A DNA stretch of 64,000 nucleotides, from NCBI GenBank assembly GCA_006937955.1, contig SSNP01000155.1, positions 179,548 to 243,547 of the forward strand, read 5' to 3'. The translations under genes and the position numbers were made by a program. The notes beneath the pieces were generated by a model, which was given only the letters and a program-made list of their open reading frames with translations, ran no database searches and was not told where the DNA came from. The DNA is from Pachypanchax playfairii. Lineage: Eukaryota > Chordata > Actinopteri > Cyprinodontiformes > Aplocheilidae. This document shows positions 10,518 to 20,944 of this stretch, piece after piece; positions within the stretch are counted from its first letter, which is position 1; every line of letters begins with the position of its first letter.

Positions 10518-11142
10518 ATGGCGTCATCAGCCATCCAAACTGCTCCAGAATGGACGGGACTGGTGAGTTTTCACTCGTTAATGCGGCTCATTATTTTTCT
10601 CTTATTTGCGTATTTGACTGTCCACAAATAATACTATAAATATAACCAACATTATTCTTTGTGCTAGTTATGATATGGATGTTACTGATCCTTCCTATCG
10701 ATCAGTCTAACGGTGGATTTAAATGCAGTTTTTAAAAACAGGTTAAAACAACTGGCTTTCACGTTTTATTGATTAAATAAACATGTGATTTTTAACACCT
10801 GTTAATACACTGCAGTGTAAACTGTAATGAACCACTAAATGGATCAATACTTATTTAATAACATGTCCTCAGAAGTCTTTAAACCCCACACAAGTTTACT
10901 GTTATTGTCCCCACCACTTTTAAAAACAAACTGACACCCTTGCTCCTTCCAGGACCTGGACTCTTCCTTCAAGGACCTGGAGTCCTCCATGAAGGACCTT
11001 GACTCTTCCGTCAAGGACCTGGACTCCACCATCCAGAACCTGTACTCCTCCAGAGGTAAAGGTCAGGTAGCATCAGCAGGGACCTACTCTACAGGATCTC
11101 ACCTTTTCTCTCCCCTCAGGATGGAACTACAGATCACTGTAA
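10518..11142 (+). CDS. Candidate small three-exon gene, ~56-residue coiled-coil protein
   Basis: Proposed exons are 10518-10562, 10953-11055 and 11120-11142, totalling 171 nt including TAA. Exon 1 starts ATGGCGTCATCAGCC and ends CTG before GTGAGT. Exon 2 follows TTGCTCCTTCCAG in the same phase, and its donor is AGAG|GTAAAG. Exon 3 follows CTCTCCCCTCAG and completes GWNYRSL and a stop. Exon 2 encodes heptads DLDSSFK, DLESSMK, DLDSSVK, DLDSTIQ with hydrophobic residues spaced 4-3, a short coiled coil. A ZNF143-like site precedes it and AATAAA follows at 11422. I do not recognise the family and assign no function. The start context is only partly favourable (T at -3, G at +4), extra exons could exist in the 390-bp first intron, and no transcript evidence is available. 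Confidence 0.45.
10953..11049 (+). repeat. Coding 21-bp minisatellite
   Basis: Nearly five tandem copies of a 21-bp unit (GACCTGGACTCTTCCTTCAAG type) make up exon 2 of the candidate gene, so each unit is one protein heptad. Differences between units mostly fall at the variable core position (F, M, V, I). Confidence 0.8.
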
Positions 11143-11421
11143 ACCAGAACCACCAGACCCAAGACCAGGTTCTTCCTCCAGACCGTCTCCATGTTGAACC
11201 AACATGTTTAACACCTTCATGAAGAAATGACTCATGAAATAATTCGATTTTATCCGGTGTTTGAAGATGTTTATATAATCAGACATTTATGGTGGACGAT
11301 GCTGCTGAATGTCTCTGCTGTCTGTCTTCTATGTCTCATAATGTCTCTTTATATTTACATGTCTGTCTGTAAGGACCAGAACTGATGAGAACTAGAACCT
11401 GGTGCGTAGCATACTGGACTA

Positions 11422-11427
11422 AATAAA
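11422..11427 (+). promoter_or_regulatory. Poly(A) signal of the candidate small gene
   Basis: A canonical AATAAA lies 280 bp after the stop codon, followed by a TG-rich stretch (CCTGGTTCTTGTTCTG). This fits a cleavage site at about 11445. Confidence 0.45.
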
Positions 11428-11445
11428 CCTGGTTCTTGTTCTGAT

Positions 11446-13587
11446 TAGTTAACAGTAAATGTTCCGTCTTATGTTTTTAAAAAGTAAATACTTACACAAC
11501 AACACAGAAATGTTGTGTGTCTGTTTTGATTTGATTGACCATTTGTGTAGCATATCTGTATTTTATTAGGTTTTTCGAGGTGGTTTCCTCTTGAGACAAT
11601 AATTTCTGTTTGTTTTTTTTTTTTTACTAACTTTTAATTTTAGCTTGTTTTAGTTATAGCAGATGCATTTGAATGGGTTTCAGTTGCAGACATTGTACCT
11701 CTAAGGAATGTTCCATATTGTACAACGTGGAACTTTAGCTTGTGCCCTGCTGACAAACAGGATAGATGGAGGATGGTGAGTTGGACAGCAATTTATTTTT
11801 CACACACCATGGCTTTGTGTATCTGTCTATGTTTCATTCATTTAATTTGGTGTGTGTTTGTGACCCCAGAAAAATTCTTTGACGTGTCAGGTTAAATTGT
11901 AAAGCTATTTTAGCCCGGCTGTATTCTCCCACAGGGTCTCCATTGTATTACAGGAAGCTTACTATAAATATTTTATAGTGCTAGATTTATAGAACCACTG
12001 ACAATGAATTTTTATAAACTCTTGAGAGATTAGTTTTAATCTCTTCATTGTTGTCTCATGAGAGAATCTGCTTGATTGTTAATTCAACAGAGGAGCAGAG
12101 ACTATCTATGTATTCTTGACCAGATGGATTTGTGTCACTTTTATTGTGTGTAGAATTTTTTTCCACTACAGTTTCTGATTCCTTTATGTTTTATGCTACA
12201 ACATTGCAAAACCAGGCAATGGGAGCAGATGCTAGATTTATTTTGCATTGTAACTCAGCAAGTCAGTCACAATACCACAAAACAATTAGGCTCTTGTTTC
12301 TCCCATTCATTTATAATTCAAAATAAATACTTTTTAAATTAATTTAATTTGTACTTATTATTTTTAATTGAAAAGGAATTGATTTTTGAACATTAAGTTA
12401 TTTCATCTAAAATTAGTAGCAACCAAGTGTCATTGAAAAAAAAATCCATGCTGCGAGTCTGCTTTGAAGTCCATAGATTTTCATTCTTTTTTCTTTGAAG
12501 GTTTTGTTTCTTTAATTTTTAGGTTTCCTAAATAAAATGTAAAATATAACCAGTATTGTAATAAAGCCATGGATCAATATTAATCAGGTCACGTTTAGTC
12601 TCTCCTCACTCCTAGAATCAAGTCTCATGCATTCTACTCTCTGGTCATCTCAACCACATTGTTAAAAAAGTAAAAATTTTGATGTGTGCAGGGTTGTTTG
12701 TTAAGAACTTTATTGAACAAAAGCACATACACAAAAAACAAACAAATGAAGTATACAAAATAAATCAATACATATAAACAGCCTGGTATGTCACATAAAT
12801 ACTATTAATGCAAAAAAAAATGTATGTATATGTGTGGTTTTGAGAGTTTTTTAATCATGTATTTTTTTGATGACTTTCGAATAGTGGCCTTTCTGCTCTC
12901 AGCACCTTTACTGGTCAGGCTATGGTAAGATCCTTTAGACAAGTAGTCTGGTATTTCTATTTAAAAGTTGTCCATTTTTCCCAACAAACGAAATGCAATA
13001 CCTAGTGTGAAAACAACTGTTTTTTTTACCTGACCAATAAAACTTGACAACGTCTATGTGTCAGTGTCCAGCCAATCATAGAGTATGATGTCATCAGCAG
13101 GCGCAGGCCCCCAATCAAATCAACACGAGTAGATCTGGTATCTACACTAGACACAGTGAACAGATAAAGTGGCCGATGAAAGGGAAATGACCAGTACGCT
13201 CCGGTTAACCGCCAGCAGCTAAACAGAGTGAGTCAATAAATAAATTTGATTCCAGCACGTTTCTTCTTATTTTTGTGTGAGAATGAGCAGTCACAGTTTA
13301 ACATACTGAACACTCTGTGTCAGGTCAACCCAGACCAAAGAAATTTCAGGCAAGACAGAAAAGGCTGGCAAGTGAGAAAAGGCAACTCAACAAACGTACT
13401 GAGAGTAACTGTTCCCTTATAAAGGGGCGTGGCCAAGTGCTACTGATGATCAGAGAGGATGAAACATAGAGATTCTAGATAATGGATGCTCATGTCCCAT
13501 GGTAACCTGACAAAACATGAAACAACATCATGAATCCAGGAAAGGAAAATGAGATGTTGTAGTGAGTCAGTGTTTCTTCAGAGACTC
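11446..13587. other. AT-rich region, no gene; promoter-like patch at its end
   Basis: No domain-bearing frame was seen. At 13025-13230 there are three CCAAT-type motifs (ACCAATAAA, GCCAATCAT, CCCAATCAA), a CRE-like TGATGTCATCA and a donor-like AGAGTGAGT, which together could be a promoter with a short leader. No downstream coding exon is visible before the minisatellite begins. Confidence 0.3.
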
Positions 13588-16500
13588 ATTCTAGAGGGTT
13601 CTAACTGTGGACGGGAAGGATCTCCTGTAAAAGGTTCTAGGTGTGGACGGGAAGGATCTCCTGTAGAGGGTTCTAGCTGTGGACGGTAAGGATCTGCTGT
13701 AGAGGGTTCTAGCTGTGGACGGTAAGGATCTGCTGTAGAGGGTTCTAGCTGTGGACGGTAAGGATCTGCTGTAGAGGGTTCTAGCTGTGGACGGTAAGGA
13801 TCTCCTGTAGAGGGTTCTAGCTGTGGACGGGAAGGATCTCCTGTAAAAGGTTCTAGGTGTGGACGGGAAGGATCTCCTGTAGAAGGTTCTAGGTGTGGAC
13901 GAGAAGGATCTCCTGTAGAGGGTTCTAGCTGTGGACAGGAAGGATCTCCTGTAGAGGATTCTAGCTGTGGACAGGAAGGATCTCCTGTAGAGGGTTCTAG
14001 CTGTGGACGGGAAGGATCTCCTGTAGAGAGTTCTAGCTGTGGACAGGAAGGTTCTCAAGAAGAGGGTTCTAGGTGTGGACGGGAAGGATCTCCCGTAGAA
14101 GGTTCTAGCTGTGGACGGGAAGGATCTCCCGTAGAGGGTTCTAGGTGTGGACGGGAAGGATCTCCCGTAGAGGGTTCTAGCTGTGGACGGGAAGGATCTC
14201 TTGTAGAAGGTTCTAGGTGTGGACGGGCAGGATCTCCTGTAGAAGGTTCTAGGTGTGGACGGGAAGGATATCCTGTAGAAGGTTCTAGGTGTGGACGGTA
14301 AGGATCTCCTGTAGAAGGTTCTAGCTGTGGACGGGAAGGATCTCCTGCAGAAGGTTCTAGGTGTGGACGGGAAGGATCTCCTGCAGAAGGTTCTAGGTGT
14401 GGACGGGAAGGATCTCCTGTAGAAGGTTCTAGGTGTGGACGGGAAGGATCTCCTGTAGAAGGTTCTAGGTGTGGACGGGAAGGATCTCCTGTAGAGGGTT
14501 CTAGCTGTGGACGGGAAGGATCTCCCGTAGAAGGTTCTAGCTGTTGACGGGAAGGATCTCCCGTAGAAGGTTCTAGCTGTGGACGGGAAGGATCTCCCGT
14601 AGAAGGTTCTTGGTGTGGACGGGAAGGATCTCCCATAGAAGGTTCTAGCTGTGGACGGGAAGGATCTCCCGTAGAAGGTTCTTGGTGTGGACGGGAAGGA
14701 TCTCCCATAGAAGGTTCTAGCTGTGGACGGGAAGGATCTCCCGTAGAGGGTTCTAGCTGTAGACAGGAAGGATCTCCTGTAGAGGGTTCTAGCTGTGGAC
14801 GGGAAGGATCTCCTGTAGAGGGTTCTAGCTGTGGACAGGAAGGATCTCCTGTAGAGGGTTCTAGCTGTGGACGGTAAGGATCTCCTGTAGAAGTTTCTAG
14901 CTGTGGACGGTAAGGATCTGCTGTAGAGGGTTCTAGCTGTGGACGGTAAGGATCTGCTGTAGAGGGTTCTAGGTGTGGACGGGAAGGATCTCCTGTAGAG
15001 GGTTCTAGCTGTGGACAGGAAGGATCTCCTGTAGAGGGTTCTAGCTGTGGACAGGAAGGATCTCCTGTAGAGGGTTCTAGCTGTGGACGGTAAGGATCTC
15101 CTGTAGAAGGTTCTAGCTGTGGACGGTAAGGATCTCCTGTAGAGGGTTCTAGCTGTGGACGGGAAGGATCTCCTGTAGAAGGTTCTAGCTGTGGACAGTA
15201 AGGATCTCCTGTAGAGGGTTCTAGCTGTGGACGGGAAGGATCTCCTGTAGAGGGTTCTAGCTGTGGACGGTAAGGATCTCCTGTAGAGGGTTCTAGCTGT
15301 GGACGGTAAGGATCTCCTGTAGAGGGTTCTAGCTGTGGACGGGAAGGATCTCCTGTAGAAGGTTCTAGGTGTGGACGGGAAGGATCTCCTGTAGAAGGTT
15401 CTAGGTTTGGACGGGAAGGATCTCCTGCAGAAGGTTCTAGGTGTGGACGGGAAGGATCTCCTGTAGAAGGTTCTAGGTGTGGACGGGAAGGATCTCCTGT
15501 AGAAAGTTCTAGGTGTGGACGGGAAGGATCTCCCGTAGAAGGTTCTAGCTGTTGACGGGAAGGATCTCCCGTAGAAGGTTCTAGCTGTTGACGGGAAGGA
15601 TGTCCCGTAGAAGGTTCTAGCTGTGGACGGGAAGGATCTCCCGTAGAAGGTTCTTGGTGTGGACGGGAAGGATCTCCCATAGAAGGTTCTAGCTGTGGAC
15701 GGGAAGGATCTCCCGTAGAAGGTTCTTGGTGTGGACGGGAAGGATCTCCCGTAGAAGGTTCTAGCTGTTGATGGGAAGGATCTCCCGTAGAAGGTTCTAG
15801 CTGTTGACGGGAAGGATCTCCCGTAGAAGGTTCTAGCTGTGGACGGGAAGGATCTCCTGTAGAGAGTTCTAGCTGTGGACAGGAAGGTTCTCAAGAAGAG
15901 GGTTCTAGGTGTGGACAGGAAGGATCTCCTGTAGAGGGTTCTAGGTGTGGACAGGAAGGATCTCCTGTAGAGGGTTCTAACTGTGGACGGGAAGGATCTC
16001 CTGTAAAAGGTTCTAGGTGTGGACGGAAAGGATCTCCTGTAGAAGGTTCTAGCTGTGGACAGGAAGGATCTCCTGTAGAGGGTTCTATTTGTGGACGGGA
16101 AGGATCTCCTGTAGAAGGTTCTAGCTGTGGACGGGAAGGATCTCCTGTAGAGGGTTCTAGCTGTGGACGGGAAGGATCTCCCGTAGAAGGTTCTTGCTGT
16201 GGACGGGAAGGGTCTGCTGGAGAGGGTTCTAGCTGTGGACAGGAAGGATCTCCTGTAGAGGGTTCTAGCTGTGGACAGGAAGGATCTCCTGTAGAGGGTT
16301 CTAGCTGTGGACAGGAAGGATCTCCTGTAGAGGGTTCTAGCTGTGGACGGGAAGGATCTCCTGTAGAAGGTTCTAGCTGTGGACGGTAAGGATCTGCTGT
16401 AGAGGGTTCTAGCTGTGGACGGTAAGGATCTGCTGTAGAGGGTTCTAGCTGTGGGCAGAAAAGATCTCCTGTAGAGGGTTCTAGCTGTGGACGGGAAGGA

Positions 16501-17557
16501 TCTCCTGTAGAAGGTTCTAGCTGTGGACGGTAAGGATCTCCTGTAGAGGGTTCTAGCTGTGGACGGTAAGGATCTGCTGTAGAGGGTTCTAGCTGTGGAC
16601 AGGAAGGATCTCCTGTAGAGGGTTCTAGCTGTGGACGGGAAGGATCTCCTGCAGAAGGTTCTAGGTGTGGACGGGAAGGATCTCCTGCAGAAGGTTCTAG
16701 GTGTGGACGGGAAGGATCTCCTGTAGAAGGTTCTAGGTGTGGACGGGAAGGATCTCCCGTAGAAGGTTCTAGGTGTGGACGGGAAGGATCTCCCATAGAA
16801 GGTTCTAGCTGTGGACGGGAAGGATCTCCCGTAGAAGGTTCTTGGTGTGGACGGGAAGGATCTCCCATAGAAGGTTCTAGCTGTGGACGGGAAGGATCTC
16901 CCGTAGAGGGTTCTAGCTGTAGACAGGAAGGATCTCATGTAGAGGGTTCTAGCTTTAGACAGGAAGGATCTCCTGTAAAAGGTTCTAACTGTGGACAGGA
17001 AGGATCTCCTGTAGAGGGTTCTAGTTGTGGACAGGAAGGATCTCCTGTAGAAGGTTCTAGCTGTGGACGGGAAGGATCTCCTGTAGAGGGTTCTAGCTGT
17101 GGACGGGAAGGATCTCCTGTAGAAGGTTCTAGCTTTAGACAGGAAGGATCTCCTGTAGAAGGTTCTAGCTTTAGACAGGAAGGATCTCCTGTAGAAGGTT
17201 CTAGCTGTGGACGGGAAGGATCTCCCGTTGAGGGTTCTAGTTGTGGACAGGAAGGATCTCCTGTAGAAGGTTCTAGTTGTGGACAGTAAGGATCTCCTGT
17301 AGAAGGTTCTAGCTGTAGACAGGAAGGATCTCCTGTAGAGGGTTCTAGCTTTAGACAGGAAGGATCTCCTGTAAAAGGTTCTAGCTGTGGACAGGAAGGA
17401 TCTCCTGAAGAAGGTTCTAGCTGTGGACAAGAAGGATATCCTGTAGAAGGTTCTAGCTTTAGACACAAAGGATCTCCTGTAGAAGGTTCTAGCTGTGGAC
17501 AAGAAGGATCTCCTGTAGAGGGTTCTAGCTTTAGACAGGAAGGATCTCCTGTAGGGG
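13588..17557. repeat. 36-bp minisatellite array, ~110 units
   Basis: The unit is GGTTCTAGCTGTGGACGGGA followed by AGGATCTCCTGTAGAG; consecutive GGTTCTAGC starts are 36 bp apart (for example 13741 and 13777). Because 36 is divisible by three and the unit has few stops, the minus strand is open for 1303 codons (STARTFYRRSFP repeats) and, in another frame, for blocks of up to 541 codons (GDPSRPQLEPST). These frames have no unique sequence, no splice context and no domain, so I do not call a gene. Variant blocks recur: the rare GGTTCTCAAGAAGAGG junction is found at 14050 and 15886, exactly 51 units apart. Confidence 0.95.
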
Positions 17558-17701
17558 TCTTTGTTGGATCTGTTGTTGAGTTACTGTGTTCTGAAGAGGA
17601 TGATGAGGGTTTTCCAGCATGTTCTTCATCCTCCTTTGGACAATCAACTCAAGAAGGTCCAGATTGGAGCCTTCTTCATTAGTTTGTCTCTTTATGACAT
17701 C

Positions 17702-17726
17702 TGTGTGTGTGTGTGTGTGTGTGTGT
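17702..17726 (+). repeat. (GT)n microsatellite
   Basis: An uninterrupted TG run 150 bp beyond the end of the 36-bp array. Confidence 0.9.
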
Positions 17727-17939
17727 GAGTATGTGTGTTTCAGTTCTCGTTTTTACTACCAGGTGGGATCTATAACCTGACATTTGTGTCACCTCATGGG
17801 GTCCAATCTGAGCTCAACCAGTCAGAATCTTCAAATGTTCCCCAAAACCCAACAGCAAACCCAGATGATGCGGCTTCCATTAAAACTCTGGATGTCACAT
17901 GCCTCTCTGAGCGCAGGCACCATATTGGCAAGCATGAAC

Positions 17940-18140
17940 ATCATTCACAATCGTCCGCAAACCGCTCCAGCACACGTTAAAGGTCCTGGTTCGATGGAGC
18001 CAAAAGAACAACATCATCTGCAGAGATGAGATCCTGTGGTCCCCGAACCAGAACCTCTCCGGCCCCTGGCTGTGCCTAAAAATTCTGTCCATAAAAGGAA
18101 TGAACAGAACCAGTGACAAAGGGCAGCCCTGGTGGAGACT
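17940..18140 (-). pseudogene. LINE reverse transcriptase fragment
   Basis: The minus strand encodes QGCPLSLVLFIPFMDRI, the usual RT motif before the catalytic loop, then ISS and, after a small deletion that shifts the frame, ADDVVLLAPS with the two catalytic aspartates. LERFADDCE follows further on. It ends on its 5' side at about 18140, where a 36-bp minisatellite unit begins. The motif style differs from the Jockey and L2 copies elsewhere in the window. The clade is uncertain. Confidence 0.65.
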
Positions 18141-18196
18141 GTGGACAGAAAGGGTCTCCTATAGAGGGTTCTAGCTGGACGGATATCCTGTAAAAT
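18141..18196. repeat. Isolated units of the 36-bp minisatellite
   Basis: GTGGACAGAAAGGGTCTCCT, ATAGAGGGTTCTAGCTGGAC and GGATATCCTGTAAAA are about one and a half diverged units, 580 bp away from the main array and separated from it by unique sequence and a LINE fragment. Confidence 0.8.
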
Positions 18197-19173
18197 CTCT
18201 CCTCCACCTGAGCTTCCACACTATCTCAGACTTCCTTCATAATCACAGTAGTGTTTTTTACCCTGTTTTAATGACACCGCGTCCATCTGTCATCCACCTT
18301 CTACTCAAGAAGCAGGGTGCTAAAGTTGGTCTTCAGCAGAACATCTAATTCATTCATTTTTATTTTATTTCATCTTGGTAGCTAACAAGAATAACTGACT
18401 CTGGATGACTGCACACTTCTCTCTAACAGAACGTAAAAGTGACGTTTGCTATTCTGTATTTTATTTGGATGATTTCAGCTTGGGGCCTGAGTGTTTGGGC
18501 CCCAAGGCCCGGCTCTCAGCTGAGCGCACAATGCACTGTGAATTTAGACGCTCATCATTTAAACAGACGTTAAGGGGCCGGCAAGGACCAGCCCCAAACG
18601 CTGTTTCTAGAAGATCTAGCCTACTGAACTTGAAAAAATAATAAGTTGTTCTCCTGTATTTGTCTATAAACATCAACCAATTAAATGGCTTGGCCCGAAA
18701 GGAATGATTGGACAGTTTCTCCAGCTATACGGACTTCCACATTTATTTGGCTTCTGTGCTCCTAAAAAACTGAGACATATTACGGCAGCACACCACTGCT
18801 GGGAGTGTTCACCACTCTAACATGTCACAGCAGGACAAACAGCCGCCAGCTGGTTCCACGTCAGGTTCAGGACAAAGTGTGTTGTTCGTTGTTATATTGT
18901 TTTCATTTACCGGTGATTCTGCCATGTTAAGATACTTGAATGAACTGTGGACTAGTGTCTTGCACTCAGTTGTCTTCTGGGGCTACACGTGTTTACAAAC
19001 CTGGGGGGGCGTGGCTTATGAATTCTACTTGACGGGAGGGGCTGAGAGTTCTGTGACTTTGTTGACAGTCTAAGCTAGGCTATCTGAAATCAAGGATATC
19101 AGTTTTAAGGTTAGGGTTGCCGATAGGGTCACATTTGTAATACAGTGGTCGACGGTTATATGCACAACACTTA
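18197..19173. other. No recognised gene
   Basis: Several frames of 60-83 codons lack recognisable domains. GGGCCTGAGTGTTTGGGCCC near 18483 can form a short hairpin. The stretch 18660-19070 looks like it may belong to an unrecognised dispersed element, but no ends were found. Confidence 0.3.
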
Positions 19174-19175
19174 TA

Positions 19176-19375
19176 CAGTGGGGCAAAAAAGTATTTAGTC
19201 AGCCACCAATTGTGTAAGTTCTCCCACTTAAATAGATCAGAGAGGCCTGTAATTTTCATCATAGGTATACCTCAACTATGAGAGACAAAATGAGGAAAAA
19301 AAATCCAGAAAATCACATTGTCTGATTTTTAAAGAATTTATTTGCAAATTATGGTGGAAAATAAGTATTTGGTCA
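19176..19375 (+). repeat. Tc1 terminal inverted repeat, left
   Basis: It pairs with 20579-20777 with only scattered differences (for example CCACTTAAATAGATCAGAG on the left against CCACTTAAAAAGATCAGAG on the right). It carries the outer and inner transposase-binding direct repeats. Confidence 0.9.
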
Positions 19376-19391
19376 ATAACAAAAGTTAATC

Positions 19392-20414
19392 TCAATACTT
19401 TGTTATATAGCCTTTGTTGGCAATGACAGAGGTCAAATGTTTTCTGTAAGTCTTCACAAGGTTTTCACACACTGTTGCTGGTATTTTGGCCCATTCCTCC
19501 ATGCAGATCTCCTCTAGAGCAGTGATGTTTTGGGGCTGACGCTGGGCAACACGGACTTTCAACTCCCTCCAGAGATTTTCTATGGGGTTGAGATCTGGAG
19601 ACTGGCTAGGCCACTCCAGGACCTTGAAATGCTTCTTACGAAGCCACTCCTTCGTTGCCCGGGCGGTGTGTTTGGGATCATTGTCATGCTGAAAGACCCA
19701 GCCACGTCTCATTTTCAATGCCCTTGCTGATGGAAGGAGGTTTTCACTCAAAATCTTACGATACATGGCCCCATTCATTCTTTCCTTTACACGGATCAGT
19801 CGTCCTGGTCCCCTTGCAGAAAAACAGCCCCAAAGCATGATGTTTCCACCCCCATGCTTTACAGTAGGTATGGTGTTCTTTGGATCCAACTCAGCATTCT
19901 TTCCCCTCCAAACACGACAAGTTGAGTTTCTACCAAAAAGTTCTATTTTGGTTTCATCTGACCATATGATGTTCTCCCAATCCTCTTCTGGATCATCCAA
20001 ATGCTCTCTAGCAAACCGCAGACGGGCCTGGACGTGTCCTGGCTTCAGCAGGGGGACACGTCTGGCACTGCAGGATTTGAGTCCCTGGCGGCGTAGTGTG
20101 TTACTGATGGTAGCCTTTGTTACTTTGGTCCCAGCTCTCTGCAGGTCATTCACTAGGTCCCTCCGTGTGGTTCTGGGATTTTTGCTCACCGTTCTTGTGA
20201 TCATTTTGACCCCACGGGGTGAGATCTTGCGTGGAGCCCCAGATCGAGGGAGATTATCAGTGGTCTTGTATGTCTTCCATTTTCTAATAATTGCTCCCAC
20301 AGTTGATTTCTTCACACCAAGCTGCTTACCTATTGCAGATTCAGTCTTCCCAGCCTGGTGAAGGTCTACAATTTTGTTTCTGGTGTCCTTTGACAGCTCT
20401 TTGGTCTTGGCCAT
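19392..20414 (-). CDS. Tc1/mariner transposase, full length (340 aa)
   Basis: This DDE transposase would cut out and reinsert the surrounding element at TA sites. The frame is uninterrupted, and 340 residues is the normal length for this family. Residues 1-110 form the paired-like double helix-turn-helix (LSKDTRNKIVDLHQAGKTES, then TTRRDLVNDLQ) with a GAPRKIS linker near 59-65. The catalytic core shows D153 in IIWSDETK, D244 in FQHDNDPKH and E279 in DLNPIENLW, giving the DD34E spacing and the same positions as in Sleeping Beauty. The glycine-rich KHGGGNIMLWG box is at 187-197. The ATG sits in a good context (A at -3, G at +4). No lesion is visible, so it may be a recent or still active copy; activity is inferred only. 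Confidence 0.95.
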   Translation of the reverse strand: MAKTKELSKDTRNKIVDLHQAGKTESAIGKQLGVKKSTVGAIIRKWKTYKTTDNLPRSGAPRKISPRGVKMITRTVSKNPRTTRRDLVNDLQRAGTKVTKATISNTLRRQGLKSCSARRVPLLKPGHVQARLRFAREHLDDPEEDWENIIWSDETKIELFGRNSTCRVWRGKNAELDPKNTIPTVKHGGGNIMLWGCFSARGPGRLIRVKERMNGAMYRKILSENLLPSARALKMRRGWVFQHDNDPKHTARATKEWLRKKHFKVLEWPSQSPDLNPIENLWRELKVRVAQRQPQNITALEEICMEEWAKIPATVCENLVKTYRKHLTSVIANKGYITKY

Positions 20415-20578
20415 AGTGGAGTTTGGAGCGTGACTGTTTGAGGTTGTGGACAGGTGTCTTTTATACTGATAACAAGTTCACACAGGTGCCATTAATACAG
20501 GTAACGAGTGGAGGACCGAGGAGCCTCTTAAAGAAGTTACAGGTCTGTGAAAGCCAGAAATCTTACTTGTTTGTAGGT

Positions 20579-20777
20579 GACCAAATACTTATTTTCCACC
20601 ATAATTTGCAAATAAATTCTTTAAAAATCAGACAATGTGATTTTCTGGATTTTTTTTCCTCATTTTGTCTCTCATAGTTGAGGTATACCTATGATGAAAA
20701 TTACAGGCCTCTCTGATCTTTTTAAGTGGGAGAACTTACACAATTGGTGGCTGACTAAATACTTTTTTGCCCCACTG
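20579..20777 (-). repeat. Tc1 terminal inverted repeat, right
   Basis: Inverted partner of the left repeat, ending GCCCCACTG before the TA duplication. The transposase start codon lies about 165 bp inside it. Confidence 0.9.
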
Positions 20778-20944
20778 TATGTACAAAACTACTGGGCATG
20801 CTCCTGTGTCATACAGAATCCAGAAGCTTATATGTACAGATTCGACGCATATATGCACAAAACATTAGAGGTATCGTACATGCATCTCAATAAATCTCAC
20901 TGTTTCTCACTAATTACTGGACCGTACACCTCCAGTGGTGTTCT

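Larger units (their letters stand above)
19176..20777 (-). mobile_element. Complete Tc1/mariner element, IR/DR type, 1602 bp
   Basis: Both ends begin CAGTGGGGCAAAAAAGTATT and are flanked by the TA target dinucleotide (19174-19175 and 20778-20779). The terminal inverted repeats are about 200 bp each and nearly identical. Each contains an outer repeat (GGGGCAAAAAAGTATTTAGTC) and an inner relative (GGTGGAAAATAAGTATTTGG) about 165 bp inward, the IR/DR arrangement known from Sleeping Beauty-type elements. It encodes one intact transposase on the minus strand. Confidence 0.95.

Noticed and set aside
19530..20361. Plus-strand frames of 61-198 codons
   Set aside because: Antisense shadows of the Tc1 transposase.
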